Source of the DNA: Candidatus Limivivens intestinipullorum
GTDB taxonomy: Bacteria; Bacillota; Clostridia; Lachnospirales; Lachnospiraceae
DNA: 64,000 nucleotides
Reading direction: 5' to 3'
Assembly (NCBI GenBank): GCA_018711185.1
Contig: DVIQ01000022.1
Span: forward strand, 56,373-120,372
In this document: one piece after another, positions 23,233 through 32,366 of the stretch
How the letters are laid out: the number at the start of each line of letters is the position of its first letter
How positions within the stretch are numbered: the first letter of the stretch is position 1
Notes under the pieces: model-generated
Database searches by the model: none
Told to the model about the DNA's origin: nothing
Seen by the model: the letters and a program-made list of their open reading frames with translations, nothing else
Program-made: the position numbers and the translations under genes

Positions 23233-25811
23233 ATGTTTTTGGAAAGATAACCTGGCGTACCCTGAAGCGGAACCGGGCCAGAACGGTGATTACGATTGTG
23301 GGCGTGATTCTGGCAGCGGCCATGCTCACGGCGGTGACGGCCTTTGCCGTGAGCCTGCAGCAGTTTTTGGTTGTTTCAGAGGAGGAAAGCGGCGGGAACT
23401 GGCATCTGCTGGTGGAAAATGTGTCATCCGAAACAGCCGGAGAACTGGCGGAGGCTTCCGGAGTGGAGGCGGCCATGGTGCTGACCGGGCAGGGCTTTGG
23501 CGTACCGGAGGAGGATCCTTCTTTCTATGTATATCTGGAGGCTTTTCCAAGGGAGAACGCGGATATGGTTCCCTTTGTCCTGGAAGAAGGGCGGATGCCG
23601 GAAACCGGGGATGAGATTCTGATTTCTTCGCACATGGCAGAGCTTCTTGGCCTCTCCTGCGGCGATTCTCTGATTATCGGGATGGGGGAGCTGAAGCAGG
23701 GAGAGAGGACGCTGACCAGAGCGGACGCGGGGCTGGCCTTTGAGGGCAGCGGGGATCTGAGCCTGGACGCCCGGAGCAGGCGGACTTTTTCGGTCGCGGG
23801 AGTCTACAGCTACACGGCCGTGGACAGCCTGCTTCTGGCGGAGGAGGTTTTCACGGGGCCAGTGACAGCAGACGGCTCCTGCCGGATTTACCTTCGCCTG
23901 GAAGAACCCAGGACCGCCTTTTCCTTCCCGGAGGAGCACGGCGAATGGCTGGCGGAGGGGATTTCCTGGTCCTTCCATCAATCGCTGCTGCGATACCAGG
24001 GGGCGGTGGACAATGACCGGTTTTATTTGGTCATGGTACAGCTCATTGCGTTTCTTCTGGCGATTATTATGTTTGGCTCCGCGGCCATGATTTATAACGC
24101 CTTTTCCATTTCCCTGCGGGAGCGGACGGCTTCCTTTGGTCTTCTGGCCTGCATGGGAGCCACGAAGAAGCAGCTTCGTCATTCCATGCTCTGGGAGGCT
24201 GTCTTTGTGGGAGGCATCGGGATTCCCCTGGGCGTGCTGGCAGGCATCGCGGGGACCGGGATTACCCTTGGGGTGATCGGCAGAGGGCTCTCCGCCTGGA
24301 TAAACGGCCGCGAGAGGGTCATTCCTCTGAAAATTTCCTGGGAGCTTACGGGCCTGGCGGTTTGTCTGTCCGCCCTGACGGTACTGCTCTCGGTGTGGAT
24401 TCCCGCGGGAAGAGTGAAAAAAATGTCGCCCATGGAAGCTGTCCGGTCGGCGAAGGATATCCGCGTGCGGGGGCAAAAAGCCCGGACAGGAAAGGGGATC
24501 TTTGCTCTGTTCGGTCTTCCGGGGATGCTGGCGGCGAAAAACTACAGGAGAGACTGGAGACGCTACCGCTCCACCGTGTTTTCTTTGACCCTGAGCATCG
24601 CCCTTTACGTGGCGGCGTCGTTGTTTAACAGTTATCTGACGGAGGCTACGGGGATTGTCCTGACGGCGCCGAAAACAGAGCTTCAGTACCGCGTCAGCGC
24701 TCCCGAAGAAGTCTGCAAGGAGGCGCTGAATCTGATTCAGGGAACGGAGGGCGTGGAGTCGGTATCCGGCTATCGTCTGTGCACCCTGTTTTTAACGGTG
24801 GAGGAGGAAGAAATTCCGGAGCGGATCCGGGGACGCTACCAGGGACTTTTTGACAGAGAGACGGGAAAGAGACTGGCCAGTGTGCAGATCGCCATTCTGC
24901 CCGACGAGGTATTCGCGGACTTCGGGGCGGATACGGAAGGAGTTAAAGGGCTTCCGGTGGTTTATTATAACCGGACCAGCAGCTACAATCCCGACACAAA
25001 ACGGTATGATGAGCTGACTACCTGGCAGCCCCGGGAGGGAGAGCCTCTGACGGTGGGGAACGCGGCGGTTCCCTCAGACAGCGTGACGAACCCGGAAACC
25101 GGAGAAGCCGGCGCCGTGTTTACCCAGGAGCTTGTCCTATATCCAGTGAAAGGGGCGGACGCGCTGCCGGAGACCTTTTTTGAAGAGGAGTACCAAAGCA
25201 GACTGCTGCTTTTCTTTGTATCAGACAGCGCCTGGGAAGAATGGGGAACCCAGGCGGACATTCTGCCGGAGCAGGTCTACGGTATCCGCTGCCGCAGTCA
25301 CCAGGCGGTTTATGAGGAGCTGTCCGGAAAGCTGGGGGACTTCAGCACAGAGTACGGCGGATATCTGAAGGACCTCGCCGGCGAGTATGAGACAGACCGG
25401 AATTCGCAGATGGCTCTGCAGGTGCTTACCTTCGGCTTTCTGGTCCTGATTTCCCTGATCGCCGCCGCCAATGTGTATAATACGGTTTCCACGAATCTTT
25501 CCCTGCGCAGGCGCGAGGCGGCCATGCTGCGCTCGGTGGGCATGTCCCGAAAAAGCCTTCGGAACATGCTGCTCTATGAGGGGCTGACCATTGCCCTGCG
25601 CTGCATTGTGTACGGAGCGGTGATTTCTCTTGCGGAGAGCTGGATTCTCCAGTGGATTTTAAACGGCGGAGTGGACACCCGCTTTCGGATGCCTCTGGCG
25701 CCTTTGGCGGTTTCCGGAGCAGGCGCCGCCGTGCTGCTGTTTGCCTCCATGCTCTTAGGATTCCGGAAATGGTATCAGACGGATATCATAGAGGAATTAA
25801 AAAGCGAATAA
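23229..25811 (+). CDS. FtsX/MacB-type ABC permease, large
   Basis: Membrane protein of 860 aa. An N-terminal helix (about 17-39) is followed by an external domain, a three-helix FtsX core (about 265-400, ending in the PMEAVRS motif), another single helix (about 445-467), a second external domain, and a second FtsX core (about 730-855, with YNTVSTNLSLRRREAAMLRSVGMSRK). This duplicated FtsX layout is common in Firmicutes permeases that remove antimicrobial peptides or lantibiotics from the membrane. It is translationally coupled to the ATPase and lies behind a two-component system, so the four genes probably form one resistance unit. Confidence 0.88.
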   Translation: MNVFGKITWRTLKRNRARTVITIVGVILAAAMLTAVTAFAVSLQQFLVVSEEESGGNWHLLVENVSSETAGELAEASGVEAAMVLTGQGFGVPEEDPSFYVYLEAFPRENADMVPFVLEEGRMPETGDEILISSHMAELLGLSCGDSLIIGMGELKQGERTLTRADAGLAFEGSGDLSLDARSRRTFSVAGVYSYTAVDSLLLAEEVFTGPVTADGSCRIYLRLEEPRTAFSFPEEHGEWLAEGISWSFHQSLLRYQGAVDNDRFYLVMVQLIAFLLAIIMFGSAAMIYNAFSISLRERTASFGLLACMGATKKQLRHSMLWEAVFVGGIGIPLGVLAGIAGTGITLGVIGRGLSAWINGRERVIPLKISWELTGLAVCLSALTVLLSVWIPAGRVKKMSPMEAVRSAKDIRVRGQKARTGKGIFALFGLPGMLAAKNYRRDWRRYRSTVFSLTLSIALYVAASLFNSYLTEATGIVLTAPKTELQYRVSAPEEVCKEALNLIQGTEGVESVSGYRLCTLFLTVEEEEIPERIRGRYQGLFDRETGKRLASVQIAILPDEVFADFGADTEGVKGLPVVYYNRTSSYNPDTKRYDELTTWQPREGEPLTVGNAAVPSDSVTNPETGEAGAVFTQELVLYPVKGADALPETFFEEEYQSRLLLFFVSDSAWEEWGTQADILPEQVYGIRCRSHQAVYEELSGKLGDFSTEYGGYLKDLAGEYETDRNSQMALQVLTFGFLVLISLIAAANVYNTVSTNLSLRRREAAMLRSVGMSRKSLRNMLLYEGLTIALRCIVYGAVISLAESWILQWILNGGVDTRFRMPLAPLAVSGAGAAVLLFASMLLGFRKWYQTDIIEELKSE

Positions 25812-25836
25812 AGACCTTTTCATAAATCAGAAATGG

Positions 25837-26600
25837 TCAGGACAGCCGATCCAGGACGATGTTTAACTGCGTTTCCACGCGTTTAAGAGTTTGAGCAGCG
25901 TACTCCGGTTCGAAGCGATAGGTTTCGATCCCCAGATTCAGAAGAAGATAAACGCGGTAGAGATCCATACGTATCTGATCCCTCTCCGTAAAGGTCAGTT
26001 CTGTTCCCGTAATTTGGCGGTAGCCCCGCAGAAACGCTTCTTCTTTTTGCGCATCGTCCAGGATCATTACAGAAGCGATGAAATCTCCTTTGGGATCGCC
26101 ATAAAAGCAACGTTCAAAATCGAGGATTCCGCTTATAAAATAGCGGCCGTTTTCCTTTCTGTCTAAAAGAATGTTTCCAGGCCACAGGTCGAAATTCACA
26201 AGGGAAGGCGTTTGAATTTCGTCTAAAAGCGCTTCATGCCGGACAATTTCGTCATGAAAAAGTAATCGTTGACGATCAGTCTGTGAGAAAAATCACAGAA
26301 AAGAATGCGCGGAACCGGAATCGGAAGCGCCTCATCTGCCAGATGCCGATAAAACTGGATTTCCGCTTTCATAATGTCGTGCTCATAGGTCAGTACATCC
26401 GCGCCGGGCGGAAAAGAAACCTTCAGAAGAACTTCGGAAGCGTCCTGCGAAACACCGGACAGAGAAAGATGAAAGACGGCATTCATCATTCCGGAATCAA
26501 TGGCGTTTATGGAAGCAGCGGATGCTCCGGATCCGAAAGCATGCCGGACCAGCGCTTGGATTTGCGTGTCTGTTATGGTGGCCTTGGTTGAACTGTACAT
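25837..26600 (-). pseudogene. Aminoglycoside phosphotransferase-family kinase, internally deleted
   Basis: The 5-prime part (26600 down to about 26223) encodes an APH/choline kinase-like N-lobe, with SGMMNAVFHLSL and EVLLKVSFPPG. The 3-prime part (from about 26255 to 25837, in another frame) encodes the C-lobe with FDLWPGNILLD, the catalytic loop usually written NFDxWPGN, and the GILDFERCFYGDP metal-binding block. Near 26236-26255 the two frames overlap in DNA that reads as TKLSG in one and DEIVRHEALLDE in the other, so a segment of the gene between them was lost and the frame shifted. The first frame stops after MKRF. The product would be inactive. Confidence 0.8.
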
Positions 26601-26652
26601 AGAATATGCTCCTTATGTTCAAGTGATTAGCGTGTGTTTTGCATTATAATGC

Positions 26653-26682
26653 ATTATAATACCGAAGACAGAAAATAGACAA
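26653..26682 (-). promoter_or_regulatory. Promoter of the kinase pseudogene
   Basis: On the minus strand TTGTCT (26682-26677) and TATAAT (26658-26653) are 18 bases apart. The sequence GCATTATAAT occurs twice in tandem (26641-26660), so a second -10 is available. Confidence 0.5.
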
Positions 26683-26710
26683 TAGAAAAGAGGTCCGCAA
26701 GGCGGAAAAA

Positions 26711-26775
26711 GCGTTACTTATTCACAGCAGCCGCAAACGCCTGCTGTTCACGGAACGAAGGACCGTGAATAGGAA
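26711..26775 (+). repeat. Palindromic repeat, family B (copy 2)
   Basis: The copy contains TTATTCACAGCAGCCGCAAA, CGCCTGCTGTTCACGG and GTGAATAG. It lies in the divergent gene-free stretch 26601-26945, which otherwise shows only the two promoters. Confidence 0.55.
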
Positions 26776-26819
26776 TGAAAAAGCTTCTTACTTGCCGTGA
26801 AGAGTAATTTTTATGGGAC

Positions 26820-26849
26820 TTGCAATAGGAAGGCAGACTCATGTATAAT
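26820..26849 (+). promoter_or_regulatory. Promoter of radical SAM gene
   Basis: TTGCAA (26820-26825), an 18-base spacer and TATAAT (26844-26849) lie about 97 bases before the start codon. Confidence 0.6.
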
Positions 26850-26945
26850 TGAGAACGGAATGGAACGACAGAAAAACGGCGGCGGTTCAGCCGGCTGCGC
26901 CGCCCTGAAGCTATATGATGGGATTTTCCCAGGAAAGGAAACACT

Positions 26946-28640
26946 ATGAATACGCTGCTGATTGCAGTGAACGCGAAATACATCCACTCGAATCCGGCGG
27001 TATACAGTCTGAGGGCGTATGCGAAAGGCTGTCCGGGGCGGGTGGAGATCGCGGAATATACGATTAATCAGCCCAGAGAGCAGGTTCTGGCGGACATTTA
27101 CCGGAGAAAACCGGATGTGGCCGCCTTTTCCTGTTACCTGTGGAATATCGAATACGTCCGGGCGCTGATCCCGGAGCTTGCCGCGGTTCTGCCGGAGGTG
27201 CGGATCTGGGCGGGAGGCCCGGAGGTGTCCTACGACAGCGAACGCTTTTTGAGAGAAGTTCCGGAGGTGGAGCTGGTGATGAACGGAGAGGGGGAGGCTG
27301 TGTTTCGAAAGCTTCTCCTGGCCGGTGAAAACGGATGGGAGAGCGTCCCGGGGATTACCAGACGCCTGCCGGGAGGAGAGGCGCTGGCGAACCCGCCGGA
27401 GCCGCTGCTTCCCATGGATGAAATCCCGTTTCCCTACCGGGATTTGAAAGCTTTCGAGAACCGGATTGTATACTATGAGAGCAGTCGGGGCTGCCCCTTT
27501 TCCTGCAGCTACTGTATGTCCTCCATTGAGAAAACCGTTCGGCTGCGCAGCCTTGAGAAGGTGGAGCGGGAGCTGGCCTTTTTCCTTGAGAACCGGGTGC
27601 CCCAGGTGAAATTTGTGGACAGGACCTTTAACTGCAGCCACACCCATGCCATGGGAATTTGGCGCTATATCCGGGACCATGACAACGGCGTGACGAATTT
27701 TCACTTTGAGATCGCGGGCGATCTGCTGACGGAGGAGGAGCTCGCGCTTCTGGCCGGTATGCGGCCGGGGCTTGTGCAGCTGGAAATCGGGGTGCAGTCC
27801 ACGAATCCGGACACCCTGGCGGCGGTCCGGCGGAAAACGGATTTAAAACGCCTTGCAAAGACGGCGGAGAGGATACGAAAGGCAGGGAATATTCACCAGC
27901 ACCTGGATTTGATCGCGGGACTGCCTATGGAGGATCTGGAAAGCTTTCGGCGTTCCTTTAACCAGGTATATGCCATGAAGCCCCAGCAGCTGCAGCTTGG
28001 TTTTCTGAAGGTGCTGAAGGGCTCAGAGATGTACCGGAGGGCGCGGGAGTTTGGCATTGTGTACCGGAGGCTGCCCCCTTACGAGGTCCTTTCGACCCCT
28101 TGGCTTTCTTACGGGGAGCTTTTGGAGCTGAAATCCGTGGAGGAAATGGTGGAAATTTATTATAACAGCAGCCAGTATTCGCATACCATAGAGTATCTGG
28201 AAACCTTGTTTTCGGATGCCTATTCCCTTTATTCCGCCCTTGGGTCCTTTTATCTGGAAAAGGGATACCAGGGCATGAATCAGTCCAGAATGGGAAGAAT
28301 TGAAATTCTCAGAAGCTTTGCCCGAAAACTGCACGGATGCCGGATGGAAGAGTGCGAGGAACGGCTTTTATACGATCTGTATGCCCGGGAGAACAGCAAG
28401 AGCCGCCCGGACTGGGCGCTGGATCTTTCGGACAAAAAGGACGCGGTTTACGCCTTTTACCAGAAAGAGGCGGAAGAGAAGCGGTATCTGAAGAGACAGG
28501 AGCCGGTAAGGAAGCTGCTCCATGAGAGCCATGTGGAAATTTTCCGAAGCGGAAAATGGCTGCTGTTCGACTACCGGAACCGGGATCCCCTTACGGGAAA
28601 CGCGGCGGTCTGGGATGTGACGCCGGCGGGGGGAACATGA
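26946..28640 (+). CDS. B12-binding-domain radical SAM protein (DUF4080)
   Basis: Enzyme of 564 aa. Residues about 1-150 form a cobalamin-binding-like Rossmann domain (NTLLIAVNAKYIHSNPAVYSLR, WAGGPEVSY). The radical SAM motif is C183-x3-C187-x2-C190 in SRGCPFSCSYCMSS, followed by a TIM-barrel region with LEIGVQSTNPDTL. The C-terminal third (about 375-564) matches the DUF4080 family. Related proteins are anaerobic methyltransferases or rearrangement enzymes, but this family has no known substrate. An RBS AGGAAAGG precedes the ATG. It is followed by an exonuclease gene with little space, which suggests a shared transcript rather than a shared pathway. Confidence 0.87.
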   Translation: MNTLLIAVNAKYIHSNPAVYSLRAYAKGCPGRVEIAEYTINQPREQVLADIYRRKPDVAAFSCYLWNIEYVRALIPELAAVLPEVRIWAGGPEVSYDSERFLREVPEVELVMNGEGEAVFRKLLLAGENGWESVPGITRRLPGGEALANPPEPLLPMDEIPFPYRDLKAFENRIVYYESSRGCPFSCSYCMSSIEKTVRLRSLEKVERELAFFLENRVPQVKFVDRTFNCSHTHAMGIWRYIRDHDNGVTNFHFEIAGDLLTEEELALLAGMRPGLVQLEIGVQSTNPDTLAAVRRKTDLKRLAKTAERIRKAGNIHQHLDLIAGLPMEDLESFRRSFNQVYAMKPQQLQLGFLKVLKGSEMYRRAREFGIVYRRLPPYEVLSTPWLSYGELLELKSVEEMVEIYYNSSQYSHTIEYLETLFSDAYSLYSALGSFYLEKGYQGMNQSRMGRIEILRSFARKLHGCRMEECEERLLYDLYARENSKSRPDWALDLSDKKDAVYAFYQKEAEEKRYLKRQEPVRKLLHESHVEIFRSGKWLLFDYRNRDPLTGNAAVWDVTPAGGT

Positions 28641-28684
28641 TGCAAAGCTGCCGCAGGCAGCGGCAGGGAAAGGAAAAACTGCAG

Positions 28685-29398
28685 ATGATAAAAGAATACA
28701 TAGCGGTGGATTTGGAGACCACAGGCCTGAATCCGGTTTCGGACGCCATTCTGGAAATCGGCGCGGCGCGGATACGGGACGGTGAAGTTACAGACACCTT
28801 TGAGACTTTTGTAAACAGCGGCGTCAAGGTGCCCGCGAATATAACGGCTCTCACCGGAATTACCCAGGAGATGGCGGACAGCGGAATGCCCTGTAAGAGG
28901 GCTGTGGAGGAATTTTTGCGGTTCTGCGGCGGATTGGATCTGCTGGGCCACAATCTGCCCTTTGATTTCAGCTTTTTAAAATGCAAGACAGCGGCAATGG
29001 GCCTGCCTCTGGAAAAGTCCGGGATCGATACCCTGAAGATTTCAAGAAAATTTCTGCCGCATCTGGACAGCCGCAGTCTTGAGAGCCTCTGTACTTTTTT
29101 TGAAATTCCACAGGAGAAGAAGCACCGGGCCGGCTTTGACGCCATGGCGGCGTCGCGGCTCTACCTGGAAATGGGGAGGCGGTACGAGCGGCTGGAGCCG
29201 GAGGCGTTTCTGCCTGTTCCGTTAATTTACCGGATAAAGAAGGAAAGTTCCATAACAAATTCACAAAAACGCTACTTGCTAGATCTGGTAAAATATCATA
29301 GAATAGAGTTAAATGCTTCTGTGGACGGCATGACCAAGAGCGAGGCATCCAAGATGATCGACAGAATCATTTCAAAATATGGAAAAATAAAGAGGTGA
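28685..29398 (+). CDS. DnaQ/PolC-like 3-prime to 5-prime exonuclease
   Basis: DEDDh-family exonuclease of 237 aa. D9 and E11 in AVDLETTGL form motif I, HNLPFDFSFLK supplies motif II, and HRAGFDAMA gives the histidine and aspartate of motif III. The start at 28685 fits homologues that begin MIKEYIAVDLETTG and has AAGGAAAA upstream; an earlier in-frame ATG at 28637 overlaps the previous stop region and would add 16 residues. The C-terminal 55 residues (SSITNSQKRYLLDLVKYHRI) are an extra helical tail. Likely roles are DNA repair or RNA processing in the cytoplasm. Confidence 0.87.
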   Translation: MIKEYIAVDLETTGLNPVSDAILEIGAARIRDGEVTDTFETFVNSGVKVPANITALTGITQEMADSGMPCKRAVEEFLRFCGGLDLLGHNLPFDFSFLKCKTAAMGLPLEKSGIDTLKISRKFLPHLDSRSLESLCTFFEIPQEKKHRAGFDAMAASRLYLEMGRRYERLEPEAFLPVPLIYRIKKESSITNSQKRYLLDLVKYHRIELNASVDGMTKSEASKMIDRIISKYGKIKR

Positions 29399-29404
29399 AC
29401 CATT

Positions 29405-29512
29405 ATGATGAACATACATAACAACAAAACAAAGCGGATCATCGCGGCGGTTATCTGTGGTCTGCTTGTTCTGGCCATGGTTGTTCCCATGGTGATCGGC
29501 TATCTGGTATAA
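29405..29512 (+). CDS. Small single-pass membrane protein
   Basis: A 35-residue reading frame that begins with two methionines after AGAGGTGAACC. The N-terminus is polar and basic (NIHNNKTKR) and is followed by one strongly hydrophobic helix (about 12-34, IIAAVICGLLVLAMVVPMVI), so it would sit in the membrane with its N-terminus inside. Such tiny proteins are common between housekeeping genes in Clostridia; the size recalls the stressosome protein Prli42, but the sequence does not prove that. It lies in a short gap between the exonuclease and vanW genes. Confidence 0.65.
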   Translation: MMNIHNNKTKRIIAAVICGLLVLAMVVPMVIGYLV

Positions 29513-29533
29513 AGGCAGTGAGGAGTATGAAGC

Positions 29534-31252
29534 ATGAAGGGTAAATATTTGATTCCGGCGCTGGCCGCCGGATTATTTGCCGTCTCTTTCTTTACAGCGG
29601 CATCGGCTGAGGAGGAAACCATAAGCCAGGGCGTCTATATCGGCAGTGTGGATGTCTCCGGTATGACGGCCCAGGAAGCGGAGACTGCCGTAAACCAGGC
29701 CATCGAGCAGTCGGTGGGCGAGGGCTTTACGGTGCGGATCGGCGATGAGACGGCAACTGCCACTGCCCAGGATTTTGGCCTTACCTGGGAAAACACCGAA
29801 GTGGTGGAGGAGGCCATGGCCCTTGGCAAATCAGGAAATATCATCAAGCGCTATAAGGATACAAAGGATCTGGAGAATCACACCACCACTTTTGAACTGA
29901 CCTATGAGCCGGATGAGTCTCTGGTGGCGGATTTTGTGGAGCGAATGGCCCAGACCTACGACCGGGAAGCGACGGACGGTTCTCTGTACCGGGATTCCAA
30001 CGGAAATTTTGTCATCGAAGGCGGCGTCGTGGGCATCGTAGTGGATCAGGACGCGTCGGTTCAGGCGATTCTCGATTACCTGGACAGCACCGGAGGCGCT
30101 TCGGATGGGGAGATCGTCCTGGAAGTGACGGAGGACGTCCCCAGAGGCACCCAGGAAGAGCTAAGTCAGGTGCAGGATCTTCTGGGAACGGCCACCACCT
30201 ACTATGGCTCCACCTATGAGCGGAATACCAACGTGGAAGTGGGCGCTTCGAAGCTGAACGGTCACATTATCTATCCGGGGGAGACCTTTTCCGTCACCGC
30301 GGCGGTGATTCCCTTTACTGCGGAAAACGGCTATATGCTGGCGCCCTCCTATGAGAGCGGCTCTGTAGTTGACTCTTACGGAGGCGGCATCTGCCAGGTC
30401 TCCACGACTCTGTACAATGCGGTCCTGGACGCGGAGCTGGAAGTGGTGGAGCGGCATAACCACTCCATGACAGTTTCTTATGTGGAGGCTTCAAAGGACG
30501 CGGCCATTGCGGAGGGACTTCTGGACTTCCAGTTTTCCAATAATACGGACGCCCCCATCTACATCGAGGGCTGGGCTGGCGGCGGACAGCTTACGTTTAA
30601 TATTTTCGGAAAGGAATACCGGCCTTCCGACCGGTATGTGGAATACATCAGTGAGATTCTCAGCACCACCACTGATACAAGCGTGAAGCTGGTGGCGGAT
30701 TATGAGAACAACGTGGGCTATCTGGAGCAGACGCAGTCTGCCATGGAAGGCGTGGAGGCTGTTCTGTGGAAGCAGGTTACGTATAATGGAGAGACCACCA
30801 CGGAACAGGTAAATTCCAGCCATTACCAGGCAACGCCCGCCACCTACGACGTGGGCGTCAATTCCACGGACCCGAATCTGACCAACGCCATGCTGCAGGC
30901 CATTGCCACCGGAAGCCTTGAGGCGGTGCAGAACGTAATAAATAACGGCGTGACGACGGAGCCCACTACGGAAGCTCCGGCTACCGAGGCGCCCGCTACG
31001 GAGGCGCCTGCCACGGAAGCGCCTGCCACGGAAGCTCCGGCTACGGAAGCGCCCGCCACTGAGGCGCCTGCCACGGAGGCTCCGGCTACGGAAGCGCCCG
31101 CCACGGAAGCGCCTGCCACGGAAGCGCCTGCCACGGAACCGGTTACCGAGGCGCCCGCTACGGAGGCCCCGGCGGATCCGGCCGAGGATGTGGTAGTGAT
31201 CGGGGATGGCGAGGAGCTCCTGGATGAGAACGGAAATTATATCGGAGAATAA
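29534..31252 (+). CDS. VanW-family secreted protein with TEAPA repeats
   Basis: Exported protein of 572 aa. A signal peptide ends near ASA-EE (residue 25). Residues about 30-200 form a peptidoglycan-binding-4-like region (VSGMTAQEAETAVNQAI), followed by the VanW domain (about 225-370) with NGHIIYPGETFS and SYGGGICQVSTTLYNAVL. Despite the name, VanW domains occur far from vancomycin clusters and have no proven function; cell-wall association is likely. Residues about 475-545 consist of eleven successive TEAPA-type pentapeptides plus two more, a Pro/Thr-rich stalk. No LPXTG signal is seen at the C-terminus. Confidence 0.87.
   Translation: MKGKYLIPALAAGLFAVSFFTAASAEEETISQGVYIGSVDVSGMTAQEAETAVNQAIEQSVGEGFTVRIGDETATATAQDFGLTWENTEVVEEAMALGKSGNIIKRYKDTKDLENHTTTFELTYEPDESLVADFVERMAQTYDREATDGSLYRDSNGNFVIEGGVVGIVVDQDASVQAILDYLDSTGGASDGEIVLEVTEDVPRGTQEELSQVQDLLGTATTYYGSTYERNTNVEVGASKLNGHIIYPGETFSVTAAVIPFTAENGYMLAPSYESGSVVDSYGGGICQVSTTLYNAVLDAELEVVERHNHSMTVSYVEASKDAAIAEGLLDFQFSNNTDAPIYIEGWAGGGQLTFNIFGKEYRPSDRYVEYISEILSTTTDTSVKLVADYENNVGYLEQTQSAMEGVEAVLWKQVTYNGETTTEQVNSSHYQATPATYDVGVNSTDPNLTNAMLQAIATGSLEAVQNVINNGVTTEPTTEAPATEAPATEAPATEAPATEAPATEAPATEAPATEAPATEAPATEAPATEAPATEPVTEAPATEAPADPAEDVVVIGDGEELLDENGNYIGE
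30971..31172 (+). repeat. In-frame 15-bp tandem repeat coding for EAPAT units
   Basis: Eleven adjacent 15-base units, each beginning GA(A/G)GC and coding for EAPAT, are followed by an EPVT interruption and two more units. Synonymous changes differ from unit to unit, so the array is under selection at protein level but can still change length by slippage. Confidence 0.85.
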
Positions 31253-31265
31253 CGGGAAAGCGAAA

Positions 31266-31856
31266 ATGAAGCAAAAAGAAAAAAACAGTCTGGAACCGGG
31301 CATGGAGCTTGTGATCACCCGCTGGGTCGGGCTTCAGGGCACGGCCCTTGCGGCTAAGAGCCGGGAGGCGGAGCTTTTGCGCCGCTTCCCGGCTTCCATG
31401 GTCTTGGAGGCTCAGAGCTTCGCGCGGTTTCTAGACACAAGAGAGGATGAGGCGGCCGCCATACAGGAGGGCGCCCGGGCCGTTTACCGTCTGGGAAGCC
31501 AGGGGGTGCTCTCCGGCCTTTGGAACGCGGCGGAGGCCTCCGGCGTGGGCCTGCAGGCGGAGCTGCGCAGGATTCCCATTCGGCAGGAGACCGTGGAGAT
31601 CTGTGAATATTTTCAGATAAATCCTTACTATCTGCTGTCCGGCGGTTCCCTCCTTCTGGGGGCGGCAGACGGCTATGGCCTTGCTGCGCGGCTTTCCCGA
31701 AGAGGGATTCCCGCGGTGACCATCGGGCAGGCAGACAGCGGAAACGACCGGATTTTATATAATCAGGGGATTCGCCGCTACCTGGACAGGCCCAAGCCCG
31801 ATGAAATTTATAAATGCGGCGATTGTTTGACAGAGAGAAGAGAGAGCGATGAGTAA
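31266..31856 (+). CDS. AIR synthase-related protein (HypE/PurM C-domain-like)
   Basis: Protein of 196 aa resembling the C-terminal domain of the PurM/HypE/ThiL superfamily, with GLQGTALAAKSREAELLRRF, a GVLSGLWNAAEASGVGLQAELRRIPIRQET block and the SGGSLLLGA motif. It lacks the N-terminal ATP-binding half, so it is not a full AIR synthetase or HypE. The ATG at 31266 comes 13 bases after the vanW stop and overlaps trmL by eight bases. Clostridial genomes often place such a protein next to trmL; its role is unknown. Confidence 0.75.
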   Translation: MKQKEKNSLEPGMELVITRWVGLQGTALAAKSREAELLRRFPASMVLEAQSFARFLDTREDEAAAIQEGARAVYRLGSQGVLSGLWNAAEASGVGLQAELRRIPIRQETVEICEYFQINPYYLLSGGSLLLGAADGYGLAARLSRRGIPAVTIGQADSGNDRILYNQGIRRYLDRPKPDEIYKCGDCLTERRESDE

Positions 31857-32349
31857 AATAAATATAGTCCTTCTGGAACCAGAGATTCCTTCCAACACCG
31901 GAAACATTGGCCGTACCTGTGTGGCAACGGGCAGCAGGCTGCATTTGATCGAGCCTCTGGGATTCCGGCTGAATGAGAAGGCCCTGAAACGGGCGGGCAT
32001 GGATTATTGGAAAGACCTGGATGTGACTACCTATGTGGATTACGAGGACTTTTTGGAAAAGAATCCGGGAGCGAAGATTTATATGGCCACCACGAAGGCG
32101 GCCAAGGTATATACCGAGGTCTCCTATGAGCCGGACTGTTTTATCATGTTCGGAAAGGAGAGCGCGGGGATTCCGGAGGAGATTCTGGTGAAGCATCCGG
32201 ATACGGCGGTGCGGATTCCCATGATGGGAGAGACGCGGTCCCTGAACCTGGCCAATTCCGTGGCGATTATCCTTTATGAGGCGCTGCGCCAGAACGATTT
32301 TGGCCAGATGCAGCTTCAGGGACACCTGAGAAACTATGAGTGGAGATGA
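31849..32349 (+). CDS. trmL: tRNA (cytidine(34)-2-prime-O)-methyltransferase
   Basis: SPOUT-class methyltransferase of 166 aa that modifies the wobble position of leucine tRNAs using S-adenosylmethionine. All three SPOUT motifs are visible: NIVLLEPEIPSNTGNIGRTC at the N-terminus, IMFGKESAGIPEEIL in the middle, and IPMMGETRSLNLANSVAIILYEALRQ forming the trefoil knot at the C-terminus. Its length is that of TrmL. It overlaps the end of the AIR synthase-like gene and converges on a two-component system. Confidence 0.93.
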   Translation: MSKINIVLLEPEIPSNTGNIGRTCVATGSRLHLIEPLGFRLNEKALKRAGMDYWKDLDVTTYVDYEDFLEKNPGAKIYMATTKAAKVYTEVSYEPDCFIMFGKESAGIPEEILVKHPDTAVRIPMMGETRSLNLANSVAIILYEALRQNDFGQMQLQGHLRNYEWR

Positions 32350-32366
32350 GTTTCCTCCAAGCGGTG

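Noticed and set aside
23424..24476. 350-codon minus-strand frame opposite the FtsX permease
   Set aside because: Shadow of a GC-rich coding region; it has a His/Pro/Arg-rich, non-family composition.
30844..31134. Minus-strand frame of repeated ASVAG units
   Set aside because: It is the reverse reading of the TEAPA repeats in VanW.
30971..31172. Possible CRISPR-like array because of regular repeats
   Set aside because: The units are adjacent 15-mers without spacers and are in frame within a protein.
29534..31252. Vancomycin resistance cluster because of VanW
   Set aside because: There is no vanH, vanA/B, vanX or vanRS nearby; VanW domains are widespread outside such clusters.
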